Of a stretch of 64,000 nucleotides of DNA, positions 16,154 to 28,145 are shown in pieces. The stretch covers positions 4,588,001 through 4,652,000 of the forward strand of contig CP119311.1 of assembly GCA_029202545.1 (NCBI GenBank), in the 5' to 3' direction. Under the pieces are notes generated by a model. That model saw only the letters and a list, made by a program, of their open reading frames with translations. It had not been told where the DNA came from and ran no database searches. Both the position numbers and the translations under genes were made by a program. The stretch is from Candidatus Pseudobacter hemicellulosilyticus (GTDB lineage: Bacteria > Bacteroidota > Bacteroidia > Chitinophagales > Chitinophagaceae). Within the stretch, counting starts at the first letter, position 1, and each line of letters begins with the position of its first letter.

Positions 16154-18532
16154 TTACTCTGCCCGAAGGCTTTTAACGGGATTGGCCAGGGCTGCTTTGA
16201 TGGCTTTTATACCGATGGTCAGGAAGGCGATGCTGAATGTCAGTAATGCAGCCAGCCCGAATATCCACCAGCTCAGCTTGGTTTTATAGGCAAAATCCTG
16301 TAACCACTGGTCCATGACCCAGTATCCTAAAGGAATGGCGATAAGGGTAGCGATAATGACCGGTTTCAGCAGGTCTTTTGATAAGAGGATCACAATGCTC
16401 CGGACAGAGGATCCCAGGACTTTGCGCACACCAATTTCTTTGAAGCGTTTGATAGCTGTAAAGGATGCCAGCCCAAATAAACCCAGGCAGGCCACAAAGA
16501 TGGCCAGCAGGGCAAACACAGAAAGTATGGTCTGCTGGCGGATATCTTTCTTATACAATTCATCAAACTGCTGATCCAGGAAACGGTATTCAAAGGGGTA
16601 GGCGGAAGCGGCGTTTTTATAGGCTTTTTCCACCAGGGCCACGCCGGCTTTAATATCGCCCGGTTCCAACCGGACAACAATCATGCGGCGGTCCCGGTTA
16701 GGTGCTATCACCAGGGGTTCAATATCGGTCTTGAGCGACTTAAAATTGAAATCCGCCAGCACGCCGATCACCCTTCTCCGGGCGGTATCCCGGACGGTAT
16801 TCAGGATCCATTTACCAATGGCCTGCTCCGGCGTCCAGCCCAGGCGGGCAGCAGCCGTCTGGTTGATCAGTACGGCATCGGCTGTATCTGTTCTGAAAGC
16901 AGAAGAGAAATTCCTACCAGCAATGAGTTTCAGGCCCATTGTCTCAACAAATTCAAAATCGGCAAATTCAGTATTGCCGTACCATCGTCCCTCCTGGCCC
17001 TCCACTTCAAACATATGTCCATCAAAGAAACCACCGGGCTCGCCTGACATCATGGACACTGAGTGTACCCGGCTATCCCGCTGCAGCTCGTTTTTAAAAG
17101 CCTGCATATTGTTAAAAATATCAGCATTGTCAATGCGTACCAGCAGGGACTGTTGCTGGTGATACCCCAATTGCTGATCCTTTACATAATTCATTTGCCT
17201 GGTGATGATGAAGGTGCCGATCAGCAGGAATACGGAAATGCTGAACTGTACCACCACCAGTACCTGCCGGAAAGAAGCGCCGCCCTTGCCCAGTCGCATC
17301 TTGCCTTTCAGTGCCTGTATAGGCTGGAAGGCCGATAAAAAGAAGGCCGGGTAACTCCCTGCCAGGAAACCTGCTACCAGGATAACGCCTGCCAGGAAGC
17401 CATAAATGGGCCAGCTGTTCCAGGAGTTGATCAGTGGATAGCCCAGCAAACCGGTATACCAGGGCATAACCACAAACAGGAGGACTACCGACAGCGCGCA
17501 GGAGATGGCAGTGAGCATGACCGACTCACCTATGAACTGCCAGATGATATTATTGCGTAAGGCGCCCATGACTTTGCGGAGCCCAACTTCTTTTGAGCGA
17601 TCGGCTGCACGGATGGTAGACAGGTTGATGAAATTGATACAGGCTATCAGCAGGATCAGGATGGCAATGGAAAGAAAAATATAGACCACTTTTTTGTCGC
17701 CATGCCTGACGCCGTCATAAGAGCCGCTATCAAAATACACATCCTTAAGAGGCGTGAGGGAAAGTGTAAAATTAAAGCCATACTGACGCATGCTGCTGCC
17801 CATGTATTTTTCCATGAAAGCGGGCAGTTGCTTTTCTACCTGTGCTTCTGTTACCTGGGGCGACAGCCTGACATAGGTGTACATGCTGTTATTGATCCAT
17901 ACGGTCATAGAGCTCATGTCCTTGTATAATGCCAGCGGCACTACCAGGTCAAAGGTCAGGTGGGTATTGGCAGGAGCATCTTTGGCAATACCGGTTACCG
18001 TCAGCGGTGTTTCCTTATCGAGGGTAATTATTTTGCCCATGGCGCTATCGGTGCTGCCAAAATATTTCCGGGCTGTTGTTTCTGTTAATACAACACTATT
18101 GGGGTTTTGCAAAACAGTGGCGGGATTACCTTTCAGCAGCGGAAAGGAAAAGAAGCTGAAGAAATTACTGTCTGCATCAATGACCTGCTTTTCATGGAAG
18201 GACCTGTCGCCGATGGTGACCAGGTTGTCGTTCTGGCTTACACGGATCACTTTTTCTATCCGTCCGCTGAAATCATTGGCCAGCGCCGGGGCATAGGGGC
18301 CTGACAGGTACGCCACATTTTTAAATTCCCCTTCGTTCCGGAAGCCACGCATCACCCGGTATATCCTGTCGCTATCCTTATGAAATCCATCAACGCTGAA
18401 TTCATTCAGGATAAACAGGAAGATCATCATGCAAACAGTAATGCCGATGGTCAATCCCAGGATGTTAATGACAGAAAAAGCTTTATTCTTTTTCAGGTTT
18501 CGCCAGGCAGTGATGAGATAGTTCTTGAACAT
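16154..18532 (-). CDS. ABC transporter permease, MacB/FtsX type
   Basis: About 792 residues. I start at the Met at 18532 (MFKNYLITAWRNLKKNKAFS) because it gives the standard beginning of this family; the frame is open 20 codons upstream. The layout is one N-terminal membrane helix (VINILGLTIGITVCMMIFLF), a MacB periplasmic core domain, three helices with FtsX signature (AILILLIACINFINLSTIRAADRSKEVGLRKVMGA), a second periplasmic domain, and three C-terminal helices with RFKEIGVRKVLGSS. The family lacks its own ATPase, and no ATPase gene is adjacent. Substrate is unknown. A paralogue is at 22797-25166. Confidence 0.9.
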   Translation of the reverse strand: MFKNYLITAWRNLKKNKAFSVINILGLTIGITVCMMIFLFILNEFSVDGFHKDSDRIYRVMRGFRNEGEFKNVAYLSGPYAPALANDFSGRIEKVIRVSQNDNLVTIGDRSFHEKQVIDADSNFFSFFSFPLLKGNPATVLQNPNSVVLTETTARKYFGSTDSAMGKIITLDKETPLTVTGIAKDAPANTHLTFDLVVPLALYKDMSSMTVWINNSMYTYVRLSPQVTEAQVEKQLPAFMEKYMGSSMRQYGFNFTLSLTPLKDVYFDSGSYDGVRHGDKKVVYIFLSIAILILLIACINFINLSTIRAADRSKEVGLRKVMGALRNNIIWQFIGESVMLTAISCALSVVLLFVVMPWYTGLLGYPLINSWNSWPIYGFLAGVILVAGFLAGSYPAFFLSAFQPIQALKGKMRLGKGGASFRQVLVVVQFSISVFLLIGTFIITRQMNYVKDQQLGYHQQQSLLVRIDNADIFNNMQAFKNELQRDSRVHSVSMMSGEPGGFFDGHMFEVEGQEGRWYGNTEFADFEFVETMGLKLIAGRNFSSAFRTDTADAVLINQTAAARLGWTPEQAIGKWILNTVRDTARRRVIGVLADFNFKSLKTDIEPLVIAPNRDRRMIVVRLEPGDIKAGVALVEKAYKNAASAYPFEYRFLDQQFDELYKKDIRQQTILSVFALLAIFVACLGLFGLASFTAIKRFKEIGVRKVLGSSVRSIVILLSKDLLKPVIIATLIAIPLGYWVMDQWLQDFAYKTKLSWWIFGLAALLTFSIAFLTIGIKAIKAALANPVKSLRAE

Positions 18533-18739
18533 ACAATCAGTTGATGATGGAAAGATGCACAGGTTACAATAAAAACTGTATTGCAGGGTCAATAACCAGG
18601 CCGTTGCATAAGAGGTTGTCTATAAATTGATTATTGCGTATGGCGGACTGTGTTTCCGTCCGGAATTGAACAGCAGTGTACGGATATGGTACAATGCAGG
18701 CCGGACAGGCGGCCGTTCTCTATAGGGCCGGCGACTGCC

Positions 18740-19198
18740 TTAAAAGATCTGCCGTATGGTGGTTCGTCCCTTAAATTCTATTTCATCACCTACCTTTTGC
18801 TGCATCAGTTGCCGGGCAATGGGGGATTGGGGCGAGAGGAAGATGATGGTCTCCTGGTTGACCATTTGTTTGCCCAGGCCGGCTGCTATGAAGAAAGTAA
18901 CGCTGCTGCACCGGATCACTGCGCCTGGCCCTGGTACCGTGCATATGGCCTGGCTGTTAATGGCCCGCAGCGCATTCAGTTCCTGCTGGTGCGCTACCAG
19001 CTGCCGGGCATGCATGTCTTTTTCCAGGTGGCTCATAGCCCTGCTGGTCTCGTATTTATCGCCCGCAGAGCTTTTCTCTTCCTGGTTGGCAGCTTCCTGC
19101 GCACTGTCCATGGCGGACCGGCTACTGGCTATCCGCTGCAGGATCACCTCCTCACAGTATGCTTTCAATAATTGTTTATAGGCCAGCAGTGCTTCCAT
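18740..19198 (-). CDS. GreA/GreB-family elongation factor-like protein
   Basis: 152 residues with a charged helical N-terminal part (residues 1-80, coiled-coil-like) and a C-terminal FKBP-like GreA/GreB domain. The latter is recognisable by IIFLSPQSPIARQLMQQKVGDEIEFKGR (read as two pieces), matching the family's SP(L/I)(A/G)xALxGxxxGD pattern. Bacteroidota carry such Gre-like proteins in addition to true GreA; they bind RNA polymerase secondary channel or compete with Gre factors. The N-terminal tip acidic pair of true GreA (for RNA cleavage) cannot be placed with confidence. Confidence 0.8.
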   Translation of the reverse strand: MEALLAYKQLLKAYCEEVILQRIASSRSAMDSAQEAANQEEKSSAGDKYETSRAMSHLEKDMHARQLVAHQQELNALRAINSQAICTVPGPGAVIRCSSVTFFIAAGLGKQMVNQETIIFLSPQSPIARQLMQQKVGDEIEFKGRTTIRQIF

Positions 19199-19348
19199 CC
19201 CGGGTGTTTGTTTGGCCGCAATATTATTTAAAATTCTGCATTCGGGTGCTGGCTGGTTTTTGTGGCCGGGCTTTGGCTTTTGTTTTATATTGCAGGCAAT
19301 CCCCGAATGATGTGTACATGAATTGACTGGTAGCTATGCGCTATCGGG

Positions 19349-19939
19349 ATGAAAATAATGACTATGAGCAAAAGCAATAACACAAAGAAGAAATTACCTG
19401 CCGGTGAAAAAGACGGGCTGCTGACTGTTCTGAAAGCCCGTTTTGACAAACATATGGGCCGGCACAAAGGTATTGCCTGGGAGGCGGTAGCCGACAGGCT
19501 GGAAGCCAGACCGGAAAAGCTCTGGTCGCTCAATGAAATGGAGATCACCGGTGGTGAACCGGATGTGGTGGGTCAGGATAAAAAGACCGGTGAGTTCATC
19601 TTCATGGATTGTTCCGCAGAAACGCCTAAAGGCCGCAGGAGCGTTTGCTTTGACCGGGAAGGGTGGGAGTCCAGGAAAGAACACCGGCCGGAGAACAATG
19701 CGGTGGATATGGCTGCTGAGATGGGCATTGAAATACTGTCGGAAGAAGAATACCGCGCATTGCAAAAGCTGGGTCCTTTTGATGCTAAAACTTCCAGCTG
19801 GATACAGACGCCGGAAGCTATCCGGGAACTGGGCGGCGCATTGTTTGCGGACTACCGGTATGATCATGTGTTTGTGTACCATAACGGCGCGCAGTCCTAT
19901 TATGCCGTGCGGGGATTCCGGGGAAGCCTGAGCATATAA
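19349..19939 (+). CDS. DUF4256 domain-containing protein
   Basis: 196 residues (or 191 from MSKSNNTKK at 19364). It matches the DUF4256 family throughout: LLTVLKARFDKHMGRHKGI near the start, then EMEITGGEPDVVGQD, FIFMDCSAETPKGRRSVC, and a C-terminal YDHVFVYHNGAQSYYAVRG. Proteins of this family are cytoplasmic, about 185-195 residues, and of unknown function. It stands alone, divergent from the Gre-like gene, with no partner. Confidence 0.9.
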   Translation: MKIMTMSKSNNTKKKLPAGEKDGLLTVLKARFDKHMGRHKGIAWEAVADRLEARPEKLWSLNEMEITGGEPDVVGQDKKTGEFIFMDCSAETPKGRRSVCFDREGWESRKEHRPENNAVDMAAEMGIEILSEEEYRALQKLGPFDAKTSSWIQTPEAIRELGGALFADYRYDHVFVYHNGAQSYYAVRGFRGSLSI

Positions 19940-20043
19940 GTTGGCCATGCAATACCTGCCAACAGTTGAAAGCCTACGCCCGGCTCAGGCTAACCTTCCG
20001 AAACTGGCCGATGCATGATGGTCACAGGAGGCGATGGAATAGT

Positions 20044-20072
20044 GGTCACTCGCCGGAGGCGAGCGACAGTAC
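20044..20072. repeat. Short intergenic hairpin repeat, copy 1
   Basis: GTCACTCGCC-GGA-GGCGAGCGAC forms a hairpin with one mismatch. The 29-bp unit occurs again at 62431-62459 with a single base difference. It lies in the gap between DUF4256 and katG. Confidence 0.7.
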
Positions 20073-20152
20073 TCACCAATATTATTCAGCTATAGTGCGG
20101 GTAATGGCTACAGGCAACTTACTGTTACCTGCAGCCTGTATGAAATCTCTTC

Positions 20153-22429
<2,277 letters not shown>

Positions 22430-22515
22430 AATGTGTTTGAGTTTATGGTATATTTAATAAGTACAGTTCTTTGTCTGGCAGATGATAAAATTAGGGGATC
22501 GCGGCAATATAAATA

Positions 22516-22551
22516 ATCAATTGAGTCTATAATTTAATAGACAAAAACTAT
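22516..22551. promoter_or_regulatory. OxyR-like binding site upstream of katG
   Basis: Plus-strand reading gives ATCA-N7-CTAT-N6-ATAG-N7-CTAT. The OxyR consensus is ATAG-N7-CTAT-N7-ATAG-N7-CTAT, so three of four quarter sites are exact and the fourth has one change; the central spacer is one base short. The inner GTCTAT/ATAGAC is a perfect dyad. The position is typical for activation of katG. Confidence 0.6.
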
Positions 22552-22729
22552 CAGGAACATTTCCTTAACACAAAGTTTGAACAGGGAATGCGTGGTTTTT
22601 CCTGTGGCGTGCATCTTCAGCCGTTTTTTAGCCATTTATAGCTTGCAGTTGGGAATGTGCCGGCAACGCTTAGCCGGCGATTATCCAGGAAATAAAATAA
22701 CCACTTTTTAACTTCCGGGTACAGTACCG

Positions 22730-22772
22730 CAAAAAGAAAAGGTCACGGGCCTTGTACAGCCGCGTGACCTTT
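22730..22772 (-). terminator. Rho-independent terminator of the 22.8-25.2 kb permease gene
   Basis: AAAGGTCACG (22738-22747) pairs with CGTGACCTTT (22763-22772) around a 15-nt loop. On the minus strand the stem is followed by TTTTCTTTTT-like sequence. It lies 24 bp past the permease stop. No gene is seen in the rest of the gap up to the katG promoter. Confidence 0.8.
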
Positions 22773-22796
22773 ATTGGTCAACGTATGCAACACTCT

Positions 22797-25166
22797 TTAT
22801 TCTTCTTTCAGGCTTTTGACCGGGTTAGCCAGGGCCGCCCGGATGGCTTGTGAGCTGACGGTCAGCAAGGCAATCAGCAGCGCGCCTGCGCCTGCCAGGG
22901 CAAAGACCCACCAATGCAGGGGCGTGCGGTACTGGTAATCGGCCAGCCAGTTGCCCATGATCCACCAGGCCAGGGGGAAAGCCACCAGGAAGGATACCAG
23001 CACCAGCGTCAGGAACTCCCGGTTGAGTAAACTGATCAGGGAACTTATAGAAGCGCCCAGCACTTTGCGGATGCCCATTTCCCGGGTGCGTCTTTCGGCG
23101 GTGAAGGCTGCCAGTCCAAAAAGGCCGAGGCAGGAAATGATCACCGACAGCACAGCAAACACGCCGGCCAGTTGCTGGATCAGCATTTCTGACCTGAAGA
23201 TTTTATTAAATGTATCGTCCAGGAAATCATACTCAAAAGGATAGCCGGGGTTATTGTCCTTGATCACTTTTTCTATACGGGTAAGCGCCTGGGGCAGGTT
23301 GACGCCGGCTTTTGTCCGGATGTTCATTAACCCGGATGATCTGCTCTGGAAGGGATAGAAGAAAACAGGATCGGCAGCAGCATAAACATCGTTATACACA
23401 AAATCTTTTACCACACCCACAATGGTCAGGGTGCTGCCATTCCATTGAACCGTCTGGCCGCTTACCTGTCCATCCTTCCGGATAAGGCGGGCAAAACTTT
23501 CATTCACCAGGATGCTTTGGCTGTCACCCTGCATTCGGGGCCGGAAATTACGTCCTTCCTTCAGCTGTAAATGCATGGCAGGGACAAAGTCGGCATCCGT
23601 CAGCAGGAAACTGATCAGCGACCGCTGCCCTGGATCTTTCCCGTCCCAAGTCAATCCACTCGTATTACCGCCAATATGCAGGATATTCATATTGCTGAGC
23701 CCCACGCTTTCCACACTGCCGGTGGCCAGTAGCTGCGTTTTGATCAGGTCCATATGATTGACCATATCGCCCCGCAGGCTGGTGAGCAGCACCTGGCTGC
23801 GGTCAAAGCCAATATCCCGGCCTTTAACATACTGTACCTGCTGGAAAATGATGACTGTACAGATGATGAGGATAATGGCTGCTGAATATTGCAATACCAC
23901 CAGGCCGCGACGGACAGAGCCGGCGGCGCCTGTTTTTTGCTTGCCGCCTTTCAGCGTGGTAATGGGATTGAAGGAGGAGAGATAAAAAGCAGGATAGCTG
24001 CCCGCCACCAGGCTGCACAACAGGACAATAGCCACCAGGAAACCGAGGTGGGCAGGCGTCAGGGCCCGGACCGTCAGTTCTTTTTCCACCAGCTGGTTGA
24101 AAGGGGCCATAAAAAGGTAAGTGAGCAGGATGGCCAGCAGGGCCGACAACAGGGACAGCAGCAGCGCTTCTCCCAGGAACTGGGCTACCAGGGCAGGTTT
24201 GGTGGCGCCCATCACTTTGCGCATGCCCACTTCCCGCGCCCGTTTTTCTGAACGGGCGGTGGCCAGGTTCATAAAATTGATACAGGCTATCAGCAGCACT
24301 ACCCAGGCTATGATGCTGAACAGGCGCACATAGCGGATGCGTCCTTCCTGTTCATTGCCGTCTTTGTCAAAATTGTTATAGAGCCGCCAGCGGTCTATGG
24401 GATACAGGTAATTCCGGGAAAAAGTTACCTCCCCGTTGGTCTTGTTCTTTACAAAATCCAGGAGGGTCCTGTTAATGGCATGCAAGCTGGCCCCGGGCTG
24501 CAGCTGTACCATGGTCATAATGGAATTATTGCCCCAGGTGGTCAGCCCTTCCTGCTTCCGCGCATACTGTTTAAAATCGATCAGCCAGTTGAACTGGATG
24601 GTACTGTTCTTCGGCAGGTCTCTGACAACGCCGGTCACCTTCATCTCTTCACCACTGTTGAGGCGGAGCATTTTGCCTACGGCCGGTTCGTTCCCAAAAA
24701 ATATGCGGGCGGAGGATTGGGTGAGTACAATATCATTGATGGTATTCATGGCGGAGGCGCGGTTGCCTTCCACAAATTCCAGTGAGAAAATATCCATGAA
24801 GCCCGGATCTGTATAATAGCCGAGCTGGTAAAGCTGCTTATCGCCCACCGTAAACAATTCCCTGGACACCCAGTTCATCCGGATGGCCTGTTTTATCCCC
24901 GGCACTTCCTGCTGAATGGCATCGGCCAGCAGTCCCTGGGTTGCTTCAAATACATAGGTGACGCCATCATAGGTCTGCCTGGATTTAACGATATATATAT
25001 CTTCTTTGTTGGGGAAATGCTGATTATAGCCAAGCTCATCTTCTACCCATAAAAAGATCAGGGCGGCGCAGGTGATGCCGACGGCAAGTCCTGCAATATT
25101 GAGCAGGCTGTAACTCCTGGTCTTCCAAAGATTCCTGAACGCAGTTTTGAAGTAATTTCTAAGCAT
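22797..25166 (-). CDS. ABC transporter permease, MacB/FtsX type
   Basis: About 789 residues from the Met at 25166 (MLRNYFKTAFRNLWKTRSYS), which matches family starts; the frame is open 16 codons further. It has the same architecture as the permease at 16154: N-terminal helix (LLNIAGLAVGITCAALIFLW), MacB-like periplasmic domain, three helices with ACINFMNLATARSEKRAREVGMRKVMGA (read as two pieces), a second periplasmic domain, and C-terminal helices with TRREMGIRKVLGAS-like sequence. Such paired-FtsX proteins are expanded in Chitinophagaceae and usually lack adjacent ATPases. Substrate is unknown. Confidence 0.9.
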   Translation of the reverse strand: MLRNYFKTAFRNLWKTRSYSLLNIAGLAVGITCAALIFLWVEDELGYNQHFPNKEDIYIVKSRQTYDGVTYVFEATQGLLADAIQQEVPGIKQAIRMNWVSRELFTVGDKQLYQLGYYTDPGFMDIFSLEFVEGNRASAMNTINDIVLTQSSARIFFGNEPAVGKMLRLNSGEEMKVTGVVRDLPKNSTIQFNWLIDFKQYARKQEGLTTWGNNSIMTMVQLQPGASLHAINRTLLDFVKNKTNGEVTFSRNYLYPIDRWRLYNNFDKDGNEQEGRIRYVRLFSIIAWVVLLIACINFMNLATARSEKRAREVGMRKVMGATKPALVAQFLGEALLLSLLSALLAILLTYLFMAPFNQLVEKELTVRALTPAHLGFLVAIVLLCSLVAGSYPAFYLSSFNPITTLKGGKQKTGAAGSVRRGLVVLQYSAAIILIICTVIIFQQVQYVKGRDIGFDRSQVLLTSLRGDMVNHMDLIKTQLLATGSVESVGLSNMNILHIGGNTSGLTWDGKDPGQRSLISFLLTDADFVPAMHLQLKEGRNFRPRMQGDSQSILVNESFARLIRKDGQVSGQTVQWNGSTLTIVGVVKDFVYNDVYAAADPVFFYPFQSRSSGLMNIRTKAGVNLPQALTRIEKVIKDNNPGYPFEYDFLDDTFNKIFRSEMLIQQLAGVFAVLSVIISCLGLFGLAAFTAERRTREMGIRKVLGASISSLISLLNREFLTLVLVSFLVAFPLAWWIMGNWLADYQYRTPLHWWVFALAGAGALLIALLTVSSQAIRAALANPVKSLKEE

Positions 25167-25525
25167 GTCAGCAGGAGGTTTTGGGTTTTTGTTGATCAAG
25201 CGCCGGGCGGCCATGCCAGCCGGCAGCTGTTTAGGACCGAGATTGTTCCAGAAATGTTATCGGCTGGCCTTCAGTTACTTGATCTTTTATTTGTATGGGC
25301 CATTTGTCCGTTTTCATACAGTGATCGTCCGTTTTCGGACGGTCCGGCGGGGACCCTGCCTGCTATATTAAGAAAATGTGTATTGGGGTAAAGCAGGTTA
25401 TCCGGGTACCGGTTCTTTGTATTTTTATTGTTCATTAATACGCAGCCATAAGCTCCGTACTGATAAAAGAACTGCCTGGCCATCCTCTGCGGACAATAGC
25501 CAGGTATGGTCCACCGTGCTATAGC
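25167..25525. other. Intergenic region, no gene seen
   Basis: About 360 bp upstream of the permease gene. It contains a GTCCGTTTT motif twice and the short dyad GATCGTCCG-TTTT-CGGACGGTC (one mismatch, near 25322-25343). No convincing coding frame. Confidence 0.4.
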
Positions 25526-25562
25526 TAAAAAAGAGGTGCTCAACTGAATATTGAGCGCCTCT
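25526..25562 (-). terminator. Rho-independent terminator after the GH127 gene
   Basis: Twelve-pair stem AGAGGTGCTCAA (25532-25543) with TTGAGCGCCTCT (25551-25562), one G-U pair, 7-nt loop. On the minus strand it is followed by a U-run (plus-strand A-run 25527-25532). It lies 65 bp past the GH127 stop. Confidence 0.88.
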
Positions 25563-25626
25563 GTTATTGTTGTTGAGTCAGTGTTGAAGCGTATATCCTG
25601 CCAGGTACCTGGAGGCTGGTCAGTGT

Positions 25627-27633
25627 TTAATGTACTACCGGGAACTGTGCTATCCGCAGGTTGGTGCAGCCATAGGGGATCAGTATAATTTCTTCTTCCT
25701 GCTGATCAACAGCCATCTGGAAAATATTGCTGTAGGGCAGGGGACCGGCCATTTCATTGTACAGTGTCCAGGAAGGTATCCGTTTTCCTTTGGTCCTGAT
25801 CAGGATCGGTGCATTTTCCGGGTTCCAGGGATAGGGAGATACGCCCGCTTTTGTTTCTACGGTATAGTTGACGGCCAGCTTTTGTTGTTCCACATTCACC
25901 AGTCCATAGTTCCAGGGTGTGGTGGGATGGTACTCGTAATAGTGGTCGCCATATTCAACAGGGTCTTTATCGTTGATCACTTTTGTCAGGGTATCTCCGA
26001 TCTTCAGCGCATAGGCCAGCGGGCCGCGTTCAATGGACACGGAGTTTTCGTGCCAGCGGTTGGTGAACAGGTGCATGGGCAGTTCCAGTTCCACTACATC
26101 ACCGGATCTCCATTCGCGGCTGATCACCGCCACCTGGTTGCCTGTCGCTTCTTTCCATAACTGGCCGTTGATCCTGATCCTGGCTTGCCGGCACCAGGCG
26201 GGAATGCGCAGGTGGAAGGGGAAAGAAACGGTCTGTTTCTTTTTGGCGATGTTCAGGGTGAAGCGGATCTTTTCTTCAAAAGGGTAATTGGTCTCTTCTT
26301 TCCAGTTCACTTCCATGCCTGCGCCTACTACGGCTTTTACCTCGCTGGGAGAATAGACCAGGGCGGCAATGCCTTTGCCGGCCGTAGCATACCAGAGGTT
26401 CTGGGTGAATTTGGGCCAGCCCTGGTGCATATTGGAAGTGCAACAGGGATAGCCTGATAACAGGCCGAAGCAGACATCTGTACCATGATGGTTCACATCA
26501 AAATTGCGGAAATGCCGCGAAGCCATTACCTGGTTGGCTTGCTGGAAATACTGGCGGGTCATGAAATCGTCTGAGGCCTGTGTGGGCAGAGCATTGAAAG
26601 CGATCTTTTCCAGCTGGTCCGCGTATTGTGTGGAACCGGTGATTGCCAGCATGGTTTCCAGGGAGAACATCATTTCCACGGCGGAGCAGAATTCTGATCC
26701 CTGCGTGGGGTCATTGCCGTGAAGGGCTTCATCTCCGCCATACAGGCCATGCGCCATGCCATTGAATCTTCGGAGGTCCTGCAGGCCTTTTTCCGTAGCG
26801 CGGATATATTGCGCTTCCGGGTGATGCTGGTAGTAGACCAGTGGTTCTTTCATACCCTGGGCCAGGTTAACGCAATGGATGCTGCCCTTTGTGGACAGGA
26901 GGTCAGTATTGAGGAAGGCATTGGTATAGTCGAAGGTCTGTTTGTGGATCAGGTCGCCCAGTTCCAGCAGGAAGGGTTCACCGGTGATATTATAGAGCCA
27001 GTATACTACGGCCAGGTTATCGCCGCCGCGGTAGGTGGCCCAGAAGGTCCAGTGTCCGAGCGGCTTGCGGGGCAGTTCCTGCAGCTGGTACCTGAAGTAC
27101 CTGCTCATGAGGGAAATGACCCGTTGGTCGCGTGTAGCCATATAATATTGCTGCAGTACTTTCAGCATCACCATTTTGGGCCACCAGTCGCGACTGTTAT
27201 CCCGCTGTATCCCTCTTTCCCAGGGATAGTCTTTGGTAGGACCGAAATGTCCGTCGGGCGACTGGCTATTGATAGCCCATTCCACCCAGGGTTTGGCTTT
27301 TGCAATGAGGGCTTTGTCGTCCAGGATATAAGCAAGCGGCAGCAGGCCGTCGATCCAGTAGGGGCCTCGTTCCCACTGATCGCCGTCGCCACCCAGCCAG
27401 CCATTGCGTTCATTCATGACCAGGGGATAGAGCTGATCCAGCCTGCCCGTGGCGCCTTTCGCCTGGCGGACCAGCATTTCCCGGAGCCAGCCCTGTGGTT
27501 TAATGGCGCCAAGGGGTAATTCGATATAGGCGTTCTGTTTTAACGGTGCTTTGGCCGTGATATAGGTTGGTTCCTGTGCCCATGATGTCATCGATAGCAG
27601 GAGACCAGATAGGAAACCGAGAAAGATTTTCAT
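25627..27633 (-). CDS. GH127-family beta-L-arabinofuranosidase-like protein
   Basis: 668-residue exported glycoside hydrolase. The ATG at 27633 starts a signal peptide (MKIFLGFLSGLLLSMTSWA); an upstream in-frame TTG is less likely. The (alpha/alpha)6-barrel region has GDQWERGPYWIDGLLPLAY and DNSRDWWPKMVMLK. The GH127 zinc/nucleophile set is visible as Glu317 and Cys319 (GSEFCSAVE) and the Cys400-Cys401 pair (GYPCCTSNMHQGWPKF; numbering counts from three residues before the ATG). In characterised GH127 enzymes one Cys of the pair is the nucleophile. It would remove beta-L-arabinofuranose from plant glycans or extensin, complementing the pectin locus at 34-42 kb. It is monocistronic with its own terminator. 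Confidence 0.9.
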   Translation of the reverse strand: MKIFLGFLSGLLLSMTSWAQEPTYITAKAPLKQNAYIELPLGAIKPQGWLREMLVRQAKGATGRLDQLYPLVMNERNGWLGGDGDQWERGPYWIDGLLPLAYILDDKALIAKAKPWVEWAINSQSPDGHFGPTKDYPWERGIQRDNSRDWWPKMVMLKVLQQYYMATRDQRVISLMSRYFRYQLQELPRKPLGHWTFWATYRGGDNLAVVYWLYNITGEPFLLELGDLIHKQTFDYTNAFLNTDLLSTKGSIHCVNLAQGMKEPLVYYQHHPEAQYIRATEKGLQDLRRFNGMAHGLYGGDEALHGNDPTQGSEFCSAVEMMFSLETMLAITGSTQYADQLEKIAFNALPTQASDDFMTRQYFQQANQVMASRHFRNFDVNHHGTDVCFGLLSGYPCCTSNMHQGWPKFTQNLWYATAGKGIAALVYSPSEVKAVVGAGMEVNWKEETNYPFEEKIRFTLNIAKKKQTVSFPFHLRIPAWCRQARIRINGQLWKEATGNQVAVISREWRSGDVVELELPMHLFTNRWHENSVSIERGPLAYALKIGDTLTKVINDKDPVEYGDHYYEYHPTTPWNYGLVNVEQQKLAVNYTVETKAGVSPYPWNPENAPILIRTKGKRIPSWTLYNEMAGPLPYSNIFQMAVDQQEEEIILIPYGCTNLRIAQFPVVH

Positions 27634-27780
27634 ATAACGCAATTTAAGGGGCTACTCATTGAAGAGAACAATTATGTTCTGTACTAAAACGATGTTGCCT
27701 TACCGGCAAACTGCTGTAAAAAACAGTAAAAACCAAGAGGGAGGAAGATTTTTCATCATACTGACCCATTTTTGATCTGA

Positions 27781-28017
27781 ATGCAGCTGTGTGGCGGGTT
27801 GTTTGACCACGTGGTATATGCGGGATACACGGGCAACACCCTGGCCACCTACAAAGCGGTTGGCCAAACGCTCAGCCTGGAAGAGCAGTTTATCTATGGA
27901 AGTTCCCGGATTGGCGTAATAAGAAGTAACTTACCTGCTTCTTTGACAATAACCGGCAGCACGGTGCCTGGTATAGATTATGTATTTCAGGATACGCTGA
28001 CAGCCCAGGACTATTGA
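27781..28017 (+). pseudogene. RHS-repeat fragment
   Basis: A 78-codon remnant. The stretch GNTLATYKAVGQTLSLEEQF followed by IYGSSRIGV is the Bacteroidota RHS pattern in which a strand of the RHS shell precedes 'YGSSRLG'. It has no N-terminal shell, no RHS core and no toxin tip, so it cannot be functional. It marks the left border of the AT-rich accessory island, directly behind the GH127 promoter. Confidence 0.7.
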
Positions 28018-28145
28018 ATCAGGGTAGCTTTTTAAAACCAACATTTAACCATAGAAGAGATAATCGGGACTCTAATAACCTGCTTAGGAAACCGATAGAA
28101 CTATTTCTCGAATGAATAAATTGATTATCTGTTTAATGAAAATTT

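Noticed and set aside
25322..25343. Possible sigma-54 promoter in the gap upstream of the 22.8-25.2 kb permease
   Set aside because: No TGGCAC-N5-TTGC pattern could be found; only a short unrelated dyad is present.
25271..25543. 90-codon minus-strand frame in the gap before the GH127 terminator
   Set aside because: It overlaps the terminator hairpin and has no recognisable features.
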